From the NCBI RefSeq assembly GCF_002999335.1, contig NW_020312147.1:1-64000 (forward strand): a stretch of DNA of 64,000 bases, written 5' to 3'. Position 1 is the stretch's first letter. Each line of letters opens with the position of its first letter. This DNA is from Cyclospora cayetanensis. Taxonomy: Eukaryota; Apicomplexa; Conoidasida; Eucoccidiorida; Eimeriidae. Below are positions 47,017 through 59,488 of the stretch, piece after piece. Both the position numbers and the translations under genes were made by a program. The notes beneath the pieces are model-generated. The model worked only from the letters and a program-made list of their open reading frames with translations. It searched no databases and was not told where the DNA came from.

Positions 47017-50000
47017 CTAAGGGTAGAACTGTACATTTCTCAAGAGCTCCAAGGAGCCGCTTTGGGTGTCATAGGCCTCGGCATATACCACACGCTTGAT
47101 GCCCTGAAGTAGCGGAAAGCAGCGCAGCCGGTTCTTTTGCACGATTCGAACATAGGAATCCACGCTACACACTGGTGTCGAGAAAACGCGCAATGCGGTG
47201 CACACACATACAAGGAGACCAGAAACAAGGCATATACGCTCAAATGCGTTTCTGCAAACACGGAAACAGGATTCATGTACGTCCGTTTGGCAGAGCGTTC
47301 AGAAGAGCTCTCCCCAAAAGCCATCGATTGCGAGAATTTGTGTGGAAAGCAGAGCTTATCTTGGCCCCTGCATGAAAAAGACCAGTGGTTTTATCTCGAA
47401 ATTCAAGTGCTTGAGAGCCCGTGCACAAAGGAAAGCGGCTGGAACGTTTTGTACATAGAGGTACTCCCTAACACAGCCATCCGCCAACTTCTTCGCACGC
47501 GCAACCTCAAGGACTTGTGTTCTAGTTGTACAAATTGAGAAAGCAGCAACGGAAAAGGACTCACAGCTTGAATGGTTAACTTGGCACAGCTCAAACAGGG
47601 GAGCAGGGTGACGTAAATAGCGCCCCCTAGGCACCGCTCTCGGCCTGATGGAAAAAGATCGCATGTCATCGAGGCGGTCTTGTAACTTTGTTGTGAGGGC
47701 CATGGATCATTACCCATTTAATACAAGGGCTACGGCCGCAGTATCACATGCGTGCATCTTTTCTTGGAAATACGCCTTGCAAACAGCTTGTCTTTCATTC
47801 AGCCTGGGCAGTAATTGGGTAGCTGCCAAGAATTCGGGAGCTTCTTAGGGTTCAGCACACAGGGCCTACACCCTCACCTGCTTCTAAGAGGGCGTTTGCT
47901 TCTGCGTGAATACAGCTACACGCTTCGAGCTGCCTTCCTGCATGCACTGTCGGGTCACTGCATCTTTCGCAGCCCCCGTCTAAGCAGTTGACTGCAGCAG
48001 AGTGCGTTCCATTGTATCCCGTAGACACCAGCTGACCACAAGGAAACCAAGCGCGCAACTGCATTATGATGATCTATAGATGGTTTCTAATATTCTCGCG
48101 TGCTGTGCTTCCGGATATAGGGATGACACGCCCAACGCCAATAGCGGTATGCACATATATGCACTGTGCGCAATCACCGGCTGCAGAAAACTCGCGGCTC
48201 TTGTACTAGCCAGATCGCTCGATAACACAAGCCCAATGAAGCGGCGAGCACAGAGTTCTCTGCAAGCATAAAGTGCGCTACCGTGGAGTGATGGCTCACT
48301 CGGTTGCTGCGGACCACAATTGCACCGACCCTATGCAAGCAGTAACACGCAAGCAAAGAAAGCCACCAGCTGTATGGACACATTTAGAGAGCGTAAACGC
48401 AGCTATTGAGTATACAAGAAGCCAAATTGCACCAACCCTAAATAAGCGTCAACATGCATGCAGAGAAAAGACACTCTCTGTATGGACACTTCTCTAAAGA
48501 GTACAAACGCAGCCATTGTCTATACAAGAAGCCAAAGGTGAGAACATCGTTAGAAATTGTTTTAGAGCGTTCGCGTGAGTGGCCATCTGGGGTCCACTCT
48601 CAGCTTGCATGCATTTCGCGCGCGATATTTGCCAAGACGAATATATATGTTCCTTTCCTGAAGGAATGGAGAGATTGTTGGTTGCAGCTCATACCTTCTT
48701 TTAAGACAATTCGCGCGGCTGGCAGCAAGCGAGGCGAGCCGCATGAAGTAAGCATCCCAAGATGGCCGGCGACGCTCTGGGTTAACAATATCCAGAGCTG
48801 CAACCAATAATCAGCAACAACCCTGTTGCGCAACTTTGCATTACGTGAGTTTACCAAGTTCAGCGTGGCGTGCTTTTTCAGGCAGCCTAGCACGACCGGT
48901 ATAACAATAAGCCTACGGGTGTGTGCGCGTAGGGATACATCCACACAGCTATAGAAGACGTTTGCAGGTCGATACGTGAAGGCAGATCGAGGATAAGACT
49001 AGCTCATGGTAGTGAGTTGCGCATGTGGACCCTTGCATAAGGGAAGTCTCGAACTTTGAAAGCCAATTTGCTGGGGGTGCCTCACCGGAGAGTTTTTTTT
49101 CTAAGGAGGCAAGGTCTCTATCTCCTAAAACGATAGCGTCTGCTTGCCGCATACCTAAAGGCGCAAGACATGAACACCTCAAGACGAATAGAAGAAGGCT
49201 AGGGATGCATGCTCTTGCCGCGGCGAGCAGCCTGTAGAGCTCTTCCAGCAGCAGCAAGGTGGCTAAACGATTTGGAAAAGTGGCATAAGGCCCCTCCCCG
49301 TTACTGTCCTGGGCAAATGCCGCACAAGCGTAGATGCCGTGACTCTCTTTCTCTGCGTCGCTACCAAACATCAGCTGCAAGCACAAATGCCAAAACACAA
49401 AGCCCCAGACTCTCAAGATAGACGCGCCTGAAGCTTTTTTCGCACTCCCCGGCAAGTGCTGCTCTGTCTCGCTGGTGCATGAGCGCCAAGAGACTGCATG
49501 TGTCCGAGCGGCTCAGGCGGCAGCGATTTCCAGCCAATTCGAGATGGACTACTACAGCGAATATAGGGCGACAATGCAGAGAAGGTTGCATACGCATGCA
49601 GCCTTCGGGCCACCTGAGGTGGAGTAAACCAGCGCAAGGCGCGCGGTGTTCTCTTTGCTGCTATAAACTCCGCACGGCGAACAAGCTCTCGCGATGAGTA
49701 CCCGCATGCATCTACAGTCTTTGATGAGACTTTAAGGTCCCAAGAACCCCACAAGGCACCGCGTTGCACCGGAGCCAACACCCCAAGAGACTCGCTGTTC
49801 TCACTCGATCTTCGTGAGCCAAAAACGCGGAGACGTCTTGCGTCCCAGAGCGCCGCAAACGACAGAGCAGCGGCGCGTCGACAGCTAAAAGAAGAAAGAT
49901 AGGCCTTTTCCTGTGTACAACATGCACCTCATCCCCATGGTGGAAGGGCAGCAGCTGCAGATGTGCGCATGCATGCATGCACTGGGCGATAGGATGCTCG

Positions 50001-51194
50001 TGTGCTGTTTGTAAAGATACCCCCACAGTGTCTCTCTATAAGGCCTCTAAGTGTGCGCAGTGGAAGAACATTCAGAAACACGCTGTGTCTACATAGCGGA
50101 TCTACACGCACAAGAAGCGACACAATGGGCATACATACATACTTGCACATATGTATGTGTGTGTGCTTATGAGTACACCCTCCTCTAGATATTTTACCAC
50201 AGATACACATGTATACGCGTTCTGGTTTAGGGGTAAAAGACTCAACAGCCTTTTACCGGAAGACTTTGACTTGTTCCAATGTTCGGAAACCCAAAACCAG
50301 AAAGTCTTCCCCCCAATGCTGCATGCCTAAAAGCAAATTGCAGGCACCACAGACGCCTCCGCATGTGGGGATACTACCATTTTGACATAAAGATATAAAA
50401 TTTATACATAAGAATACATAGATAAATACATACATATATGTATATATCCGTACAGGCATTGTTGAACATTCGTGTGTCCCACGGAGTACGTTGCATGTGT
50501 ATCCCTAAGGGTGTCGTAGGGAGATCTCAACAGATCCAATTAGTCATGTTATATGAATGTGTTTATACATGGGAATATTTGAATTTATTGGGAGGAAGTG
50601 GACACTCATGAGTATGCGTACACCTGCGCAAGTATTTTCGAGCGCTGTAAATGTCAAATGGATCGATTCATGCACAGAAATGTACTAGGTTTTCTTCATG
50701 GCAAATATATACTGGATGCGTGCGTGCAGCGTGAAATTACTCGAAAACCGTATTAGGTGTCCCAGCTGCTAATTATTGCCCTTGTGCCTTGTGCCTCGCC
50801 AGCCAATGGCTGCCAACGAAAGACCGCTTCTTTGAACAGTACGAAAAGCCGAACAAGTGCTCCCCACTGAATGGGTGAAAAGGACAGCAAACTTACAGTA
50901 ATCCATCACGGCTGTGGCAGCTTCCGTTGCTTTACTTTCTTCATACGGAGCAACTGCCTCTCGGGCACCCGGAGTAGTAGCTGGGGTTGTTTCTGCTGTT
51001 GGTGCTGCCGAGAGCCTTGCGTCTGGAGTATTACTGGCTTCCTCAACTTCCTTTTTTGTGCCTCCATGAACGAAAACACCCTGAGGAGTGTTGCCACCTA
51101 TGGTCAGGATTTTAAAGCCGTGGAGTTTCTGCAGGGTAGCCGCAACGGTCTTCTTGCCGCTCTGTTGAGGCCCCACGATACCCACGACCACCAT
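47017..51194 (-). CDS. DCTD: Deoxycytidylate (dCMP) deaminase with N-terminal kinase-like domain, nine exons
   Basis: Converts dCMP to dUMP, feeding thymidylate synthesis. Exons, minus strand: 51194-50897, 50326-50257, 49910-49805, 49308-49155, 48797-48695, 48330-48300, 48031-47878, 47644-47565 and 47103-47017. All phases join, giving about 360 residues. The first part reads VVVGIVGPQQSGKKTVAATL, then a Pro/Ala/Thr-rich linker, HWGEDFLVLGFRTLEQV and RKRPIFLLLAVDAPLLCR, the layout of the long yeast Dcd1 form with its nucleotide-kinase-like N-terminus. The catalytic half has PERRRPSWDAYFMRLASLAA, LVSTGYNGT, GCERC, the zinc/proton motif HAEANALLEAG, LPCLSCAKLTI and GIKRVVYAEAY. His and Glu of HAE and the PCxxC pair are intact. 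The Walker A-like loop is GPQQSGKK, with Lys where Ser/Thr is usual. The residues joined at exon 4 to exon 5 are an unusual insert. Confidence 0.93.
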
Positions 51195-53781
51195 TGCGCC
51201 CAGATGGTGTATAGCAGATACCAGAAAGCTGGAAGGGGGAGGAGAAAGGGGGTTCAATTGGTCAACGTGCGCGGACAGCAGGAGAAGGCCACTCCCTATG
51301 CCACAGATTTCATGATAAGGCATGCACCTCCACTGCTCTATGCCACGAGGCTTAGCCGCCGAAGGTCAGGTTTTATTTCAGCAGGCTGCAGTCGACAACC
51401 ACAAGCCACTGGTGTGGGAGCAGTTGTTGGCGCTAAGCGCGAGCGACCACGATGCCATGGGAGGCCCTCCAGGGAACGAGCGCGAGACACAGAAGTCGAA
51501 AAGGCACACACAAGTCTCCAAGAGGAGGCATACTAAAAAGAAATGCTCAAAACACCAGAACCTCAATGTATTTGTGAAGAAGAAGGCCAAAATTCGCGTT
51601 AGAAGAAGCACCCTCCTGCGTCGTACTGAGGGGCGTGTCGGCCGCTGGCATGGCTGTACAGCATAGACAGCGGCAAAGAACAGATTGGATGCTGCATCTC
51701 TTCCTGGAATTCTCTGCCTGACTCCTATGGAATTCCGTGATTCGGGGCTTGTTCTTCGTCTTCTTTACCATTTTTCCCAAAACGAGTGATGCAGTGGTGC
51801 GCACCATTCAGATGCTAGATTGCCAGTGTCTGCCGATGGCAGCAACCCCGCCGTTCCTTGCCACTTCTTGACGAATAAAGGAGCCGGCTGAGGGACTGCG
51901 CGATCTAGTGGACAGCGTACCAGGGGCTCACTGCACTTGCTGCACAACTGTGGTCTTTAGAGAGGGGCGGTGGAGAGAGGAGCGAAGGGGCCCCCAAAGC
52001 TTACACTTCGGCACTTCCTTATGCACCAGATATACTCAGATTCAGGATAACTTAGCAACTACAGTCTGCTTGGCTTGGCAGCGGCATGGAGGTGTATGCT
52101 CTCAGTTGCATAGCATAGTCTAGTAGCTCGATGCGGTAAGCATCCAGCGCCCACCCGTGCGCTGTACACTGCTCCTAAAAAGGTACATGCTCCAAAGTCG
52201 TGAGAGGCATTGCCATGGTGCATTTGTCTTGCGGCAACCCGTGTTTCTCGTCCCTCACGCCGGTCCCATATGAGGTGAGGAAACGGGGAGGCAGCTCCTT
52301 CAACAGGGCATTTTTCGCTCATCTTCCATCAAACTCTGTACTAAGTTTGATGTTAAGGACGCCTTTCCTTTAAAGACTCTAAGTGGAGCGATACACAAAC
52401 AGTACCAGTGCCCCCACATTTCCCCTGTGTGGGCAGCACTAGCAACGCGCTCTTAGATGTTACAGTGCAGGCTGCCCTCCCAGGCTTGTATTTACGAGGC
52501 CCCTTTTTCTAAACAACAGGCGGTGTGTGGGCGGAGTCCAGGAGACTCAGACATTGGCGGTCGTGCCGTGTCTGCATTGACGCACTCTAATTTTCCGCTT
52601 TTTTTTGCGCGTACCGGCCAGAGCTGGTTTCTAATCCGTTAGTTCATAGCTCCTTTGCGCTTGCAGAGAAAGTACGAGCCACAGCCAGCCGCGTCTCCGT
52701 TTTGCTGTCACTTAGGCTGGCCGCGAATGGGCTGTCACCCACCTGAGCTATATTTTGACCAGGTGGTGCCCGCTGTTGTGGGCGTCGCAAGCAAGGCAAT
52801 AATAACGCTGTTTGATGAAGTTGCTTAACTCCTTTTGTGTCGAGATGACGCTTCATCCGGAGCCGGCAGGAAATTTAGGTAAAAGCCAAGCGCTGATGCC
52901 TGCTGAAGTCCGTGGCAAAACGGTCTCCTCCGTGACATCCACGAGCGGCTGTTCGTTCTGCATGCCAGCGTTAGTGGCCGTCTTATGCGACCTCGAATAA
53001 CACGCGCACAAGCTGATGACATGTGGCTGTACACCCGTCGACACGGTTCCCAACCCTGCCCTGAAGCAGTCCACCAAAACGTCCGAGCAACGTAACACGA
53101 GGCTAAATACCTAAGAGAGCATCTCTTGTGCTGCTAAAGCAGCCGTTTGAAACCAAAAGACAGAGTTGCCCAAGAGATTAGGTGAGTTCTAGTTCATGAA
53201 ACTACTCCACCTAATTTATTGGAGCTGGCAACGTGGTTTGTGCGACGCTGCCAATCGTCGCTGCGACTGAAGTGACTCCCGTTTATTCCTCGTTCCAGCT
53301 CCCTACTTTGCTATCTAGAAGGAGATATCCCGCAGTCAATATTGAATGCAGCACAATAGCTGGAAATCTTGTACATTGCGCCTAGGCATGGGAGCCCCTA
53401 TATTCAAACGGCTGTCCTACTGCACAAGACTTTCTGGAGTCGCTCCCCATTCGTGAACGCTGCTGTCCTCCCCCAGCCTTGTTACACCCCTAAAGGGCTT
53501 CGAGTGCGCGTACTGTGCACCTAGGCGAGCGCATAATAGAGGCTTGCAATGAGTATGTGTGGTCACTAGGAGCCAGTGGCCGCGTGTTTCCTTGCACTGT
53601 CGCCTGTCTACATGCTGCCTTTAAGGCGAACTACTTGTCCACCAGCTAGCGGCAGTCATACGTGCGGCCATGGAGCTATAGGGTGCTCAAAATGAATTTC
53701 GAGCTGCAACAGAGGGCGAATGCTTGAGACCCTTGTTGCATGCAATTGAGCGTCCTGAATGAAACATCGACGGGCTGCTCG
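51195..53781. other. Intergenic stretch, 2.6 kb
   Basis: Separates the start of the dCMP deaminase gene from the stop of CHAF1B. The first few hundred bases should contain the dCMP deaminase promoter. Only short open frames and no repeats were seen. A/T content rises toward 53 kb. Confidence 0.55.
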
Positions 53782-56010
53782 TCAAGATGGGGGGTGTGGC
53801 TCGCTGCTGCCAGGCGCCGAGCTGACAACGGTCACAGCTGGAGAGCCGACAGCGGGGGTCGTCTGCGGAGTCGCTTGTGAAGGAGCACTCGTGCAAGGAG
53901 ACGCTACAGCTGTGTCCAGACATCCTCCGAGGACCTTTGCACGAGCATTGCCAAGCACCAGCAAGCGCGGCTTGGGAAGGGCTTCAGCTTCCGAAGAACT
54001 GATGGCGGCGCCTTCCACGCAAGACAGCCGAGGCTGAGGAGCACCTGCTTCTAGCTTGGAGGTTACTGCGCCTGCCATGGACTGCTCGGAGGGGCGGTAG
54101 GCAGCTTGTGGGGAACTGACGGCCTTCGGGAAAGACAGCACCTGCCCGAGCTCAGCTGCCGTAAACAGCACAAACGTTATATAGCCGTCGCTGCTGCTGC
54201 ACACAAGAAGCCGTCCGTCGGTGCTCCAGCTGCAGTCCGTCATTGGCGCGAGATGCAGACGGTGCAAGACGGCCAAGGGCCTGCAAAGGAACTGTGTGTC
54301 GTATAGGAGCACGCTGCCATCGAGCGTACAAATCGAATACACGAATCTTGGGAAGACGCAGTCTTCAGACGCGCCACTATCCCACGTTCCGTCTAATCCG
54401 GCAGAACCGCCAAGCTCCGTGTCTAGATTCATGCCTTCCTGCAGCAGACTCTCGAAATCTGGCTGCTTCTGAGGCGAGTCCTTCTGCAATTTCTTCGGAG
54501 GGAGATTCTCCTGCCCGTCGAGTTTCTTCCGCGTGCCGCTCAGAGGCACCATGTGCTGCCGATCCTCACTCCTGAATAGCCACGAACGTGTTTTAGTATA
54601 CTGTTCAGCAAGCGCTTCTGCAGCGGCCGCCTTGTCGCTAGAGGGAGCCCATGGGGAAGCTGAAATCTCTCCTAAAGCCGACGGTGGACACCTCTTTCCC
54701 AAAGCTTCAGGCATCGGAAGAGGGGCAAAAAAACACGGATTAAACCGAACGCAGATTGCGGGTCCTGTTTCCAGACTGCAGCACATTATCCCGAAAAACA
54801 CATTCACATATATATATATATATTCATATATATACACATATGCCCATACACACATACGTATATACACATATGCCCATGCACACATACATATATACATATA
54901 TGCCCATACACACACACACATACATACATACATACATACATGTATACATCCACACACACATACATATATACATGTATACACATCCACACATAGACACATA
55001 ATGGCACACATGCACACCAGCATCCAAGGGGACCTTGAACCCAATTTTTCCAAAACAAGGCAGATCGCTCCCTCCCCAACAAAATTATACTCAGGGAAAG
55101 ATGCTGCAAGGCATTGTTTGTGGATATGTATACCGTGGCTCTGCTTACCGGTGCGTAACAAAGGGAGATGTGCTGTGCTGCAGCAGTCGGCGATGGAAGG
55201 CGTATGCAGCATAGAAGGACTCCCCGGCGCTGTTGTTGCTGGTGCTGCTGCTGTTGTTGCTGGTGCTGCAGCCGCCAGCAGCGTCCTGCGCCGACGCGGC
55301 TCCCGTGGGGGGGGAGGCATTGAAGGCACGAGGGGAGATGCTTGGAGAGCCACTGCTGCATTCCCCCACAATATCCACAGTGGAGCTTGGACTCGGCTCG
55401 CCTTCTGTCCCCGACACCTGTTGCTGCATCCCCGCGGGAGCAACCAGCAGAGATCCGTCGGGAGACCAATCGAGGCGTCTAAAGAAGGAGGGCAGCTGAT
55501 TCTCCGCGAGAAACAATTGACGCAAAGGAGCGCCTACCCGACCAGGCCCCCCACCTGTAGCCGCTGAGGTGCCTCCGTTCCGCTGCTCGTTTTCTCGATC
55601 TTCCTGTGACAGCACGAAGCGAAAAGCGCGTGGAGGCAAATGCAGCAACAACTGCCGACTGCTTACAGCGAACACACCGCCTTTGGCCTGCTGCGCTCAG
55701 AAAGCGAGGGAGGCTGTGTAGAGAGAGAGAAAGCTCTGCACGGAGAAAACCCTTGGGTGCAGTCTCCATAATACTGCGCATCATGCATGCGCCAAGGAAA
55801 AATATCCCCCTCAATAAACACGCTTGCCACGCCACCCCCCAGCAACCACAAGCTCTCACTTGAAGCGCGTCCACATCCCGCGCTGATCCAGGCTTTGACC
55901 AGCTCTTGATGGCCGCTTCGCATCGCCACACTGGAGGACGGCCTTGCGCAGCAGCAGTTGGTGCTGCTGCTGAGGCTGCAGGAAGAGGCGCACTGCCGGA
56001 AGAGACTTCT

Positions 56011-56048
<38 letters not shown>

Positions 56049-59000
56049 CTGCAGCGGCTGCGGCTGCTGCGCTGGGCCTCCTGCCGCAGCTGCCGCTGCT
56101 GCAACGGGAACCCCTTGGGTGCCAAGTCCAGCTCTACGGGACCAAAGGCGCACTCTGCAAGAGCAGTGCATGCATGCACACCGCAGCAAAAGTGTCGAGG
56201 AACGCAGTGCATGCACGCATGCATACATACACCACAGCAAGAGAGTCACAGACAGTCGATCCTGCGGCAAGGAGCTCTTCAACAAGCCGCTCTGAGGTCT
56301 TGGGCGCCCACGCAGCATTCTGTGCCTTCAAGGAGGCCCCATATACATATATATACATATATATAGATAGAAATGTATGCACATATACATATATATACAT
56401 ATATATAGTTAGAAATATATGCATATATACATATATATACATATATATAGATAGAAATATATGCATATATACATATATATAGATAGAAATATATGCATCT
56501 ATACATATATATACATAGAAATATATGCATATATACATATATATACATGTACATTCATAGAAATAAATGCATATATATATAGATATATATATATATATAT
56601 ATATATATTCATAGAAATATATGCATATATACATATATGTACATATATTTACATAGAAATATATGCAGGGTGATACGGGATATTGTGCTGTCAGCGGCGT
56701 TCCTAGGGCCTTTAGATTGCAGCCAGCCGGCGAGACAGACTTTAGAAATGGCAGGGGAAAATGCCGAGACGCACAAGGTGGCCTCTGCGGATCTACAAGC
56801 GGCTCTCCATTCCAAGCAAGGCATCCCAAGAACTATATATAATACACTTTGTGGTGTGCATGCACTTGGGAGTGGGCAGGCCATAGCACCTTGGAATTGC
56901 AGACACCTACGTTTGATCGCTACTCTGCGAGGCAATGTATTTCCCCAGAGGGTCAAAGGAGATTCCTTGAATGATGTGCGAGTGCCCTTCCAGCACACGA
57001 ATGGATTTTGTAGCGAGGGTGCCTGCGAGAGCAGTGGACAGCACACGCTTCAGAAGGTGGCCTTTAGGGGGAAAAGGGAGAAGACGCAGACGCACACCGT
57101 TTTGCGGGAAAGGCCTAGAGCGCAGGTGAAGATTAAGAAGGACCAAAGTGTGAAAAGCCGGCAATATCGCGTTGATGCCTCCCTGTCAGCCCCCAAGTCG
57201 CCACTAGTATGCGACACAGAGGCCTCCTGAAGCCGATAAGCGGCTAAGTTTAGCTCTAAAAGGCTCCCTAAATCGCAAAGAATTAGCCAACAGCGCGATG
57301 TTACCTCCAGTAACGTCGCACACAATGACGCGTCCATCCTCGCAGCCGATGGCGAGCTGGTTTCCCGAAGGGGACCAAGAGAGGGTGTTGACTGCATCGC
57401 TCCTCCTGCAAAATGCAGAGCGCCACAGGCAGCGCACTGTACGTACAGAGGGTGAGCGAGCGAAGAGACAGGATCTAAGAGGCCTCGCCAGAGCACACAT
57501 GCAGCCCAAACCCTCGCGCTGCAAAAACTGCACAGATAGCGCCTCAACGCGACGCCTAAGAGGCTACACCCTCCGTCTCCCCGCAGCAGGCAGGAGGGCA
57601 CAGCGTGACAGCCTGCGCGAACGGCAATTTCCACAAGGCTGCTTTCAAGAAAAATCTTTTTCAAATGTAGAGCAAGTGTGTGAGAGGCCTTTTTGACGCG
57701 AGAGTCGCCGCAGTATTGCAGCGGCGACCATCTCGGAGACAGCTACACAGGAGGTTTTTTCAAGGAACTGGACCTCATTCGGCTGCAAGAGGGATTCTCG
57801 CCCCACCCGCCATTTATTTGCCTCTCGACAAGTGTCAAAAATAAACATTTGGAGAGCAGCATCAACAAGCGGTTCTGCGGCGGGAAGAGCAGCAGCAGCA
57901 GCCAGTCTCCCTCCCAGCTCGGCGAAGGAGGACAGTAGCAGGCTCAATTTCAAGAGACAACACACCTCAAGGAGGACGTGCGTGACCACCATTCATGGTA
58001 CTGCAGCACTGACGCATCGACGCCAAGAGGCACCGAGTCTGGCTTGTGGCTTTTGACCCACAGACAGACAGCGTTATCTGCATTGCATGCATGCACATAC
58101 ACACACACACACATATACACACATACATACATACATACACACATGCACATATGCATACATCCACATACATCCACATCCACATACATACACATGCACACAT
58201 ACATACACATCCACATACATACACATGCACACATACATACACATCCACATACATACACATACACATACATACACATTCACATACATACACATACGCATAC
58301 ATACACATCCACATACATACACATGCACACATACATACACATACACATACATACACACCCACATACATACGCATACACATGCATACACATCCACATACAT
58401 ACACATACACACATGCACATACACATACATACACATACACACATGCACATACACATACATACATACACATCCACATACATACACATACATATGCGCACAT
58501 ACATGCACATGCACACATGCAGGAAATCCTCGCGTGTCACAGGCTGCTCCCCACGTCTCGCCCCTGTCCTTCCGCCTTCGGTTGCAACGCGCGGGGGAAA
58601 GATCTATGGGTTCGCGGCGTGGCTATCACCATGAACGAGCGCGTAACTGAACACGAGGCATCCCCGCGACAGGGAAAGCGAGATGAAACAGACACCAGGA
58701 GACAGCCCTTCCCTTCTCTAACTCCCGCGCGGCGTTCTCTTGCACTTGTGGTGGAAAGTGCGTTCGCTGCCGGCTATATAGCTATACAGATATAGATATA
58801 TATAGATATATATATATATATATATATATATAGATATACGAGGCGTGCCCCCTAAGTCCCTCCCTCCATTTCCTCTTGGATCTGGGAGGGCAGCCGAAAA
58901 GCATGTCGCACTAACGCACCACTTCCTCCAGATGCAAGAATGGTTCCCTCAGGATTCCATCGAACGCAGTTCACCTCTTGTTCGTGGCCTACAAGCCGCG

Positions 59001-59488
59001 AGAGGCACGTCACTGCCAAGGATCCTGTTGAGAAGTCGACGTTCCACAGCTGCAGCACGCCACGAACACAGCCACGCGCGCAGACGCACACGCGTGGGGT
59101 TGGAGATCTTTCCTTGGAACCCCCTTCCTGCGCTGTATGCAGTCTTTCGAGCGGCAACAGGCCGTGGTGGGTAGGTAGGGAGGTGGGTGCATGCTCACTG
59201 CTACCCTTCTACCCCTGCCACTGCAAGACTGCGTCGGAGCGTCACAGGATGGAAGAACCCAGGAAGCACGCCGCGAAGGCCTACATGAATGAACTCATCT
59301 GCTCCTGCAGTGGCGATGCGATAGCACTCCTGCGTCTCTTCTTCTTGGAGATCGCGTCTGAAGGCATCGGCGCTGTCGGCTTTAGCAGGCCGCCTTGCCA
59401 CAGGCTGTACATCCACCGAGTACACGCGATCCGCGAGGCGGTTATTCTTGCAGTGCCACAAGACTTGGGGGAGGAAAACGCGGGGCAT
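53782..59488 (-). CDS. CHAF1B: Chromatin assembly factor 1 subunit B (CAF-1 p60), WD40 protein, eight exons
   Basis: The WD40 subunit of CAF-1, which deposits H3-H4 behind replication forks. Exons, minus strand: 59488-59285, 59049-58920, 58077-57966, 57405-57305, 57022-56911, 56154-55860, 55651-55149 and 54775-53782. All phases join, giving about 816 residues. Repeat blades in order: [20 protein letters not shown] and [76 protein letters not shown] and SSDQTVRLWSRR; the CAF-1-specific [43 protein letters not shown]; and [20 protein letters not shown]. Low-complexity inserts (Ala run in exon 6, Ser/Asn in exon 7) and a loose Ser/Pro/Ala tail lengthen it beyond the human 559. HIRA is the alternative but lacks the [15 protein letters not shown] block. 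Confidence 0.94.
54803..55010. repeat. TATACACATA/ACATACATAC microsatellite in CHAF1B intron 7
   Basis: About 200 bp of mixed TATATA, CACATACA and CCCATACACACAT units between exons starting at 54775 and ending at 55149. Confidence 0.93.
56338..56668. repeat. TA-rich tandem repeat in CHAF1B intron 5
   Basis: About nine copies of a roughly 30-40-bp unit built on AGAAATATATGCATATATAC and ATATATACATATATA. It lies between exons 57022-56911 and 56154-55860. Confidence 0.92.
58085..58522. repeat. ACATACATACACATCC microsatellite in CHAF1B intron 2
   Basis: About 430 bp of CACATACATACACAT units with CC, GC and AC variants, directly upstream, on the minus strand, of the acceptor at 58078-58080. Open frames across it come from the repeat. 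A separate (TA)n/TAGATA block is at 58775-58845. Confidence 0.94.

Noticed and set aside
58046..58795. 249-codon His/Thr-rich plus-strand frame
   Set aside because: Microsatellite inside CHAF1B intron 2.
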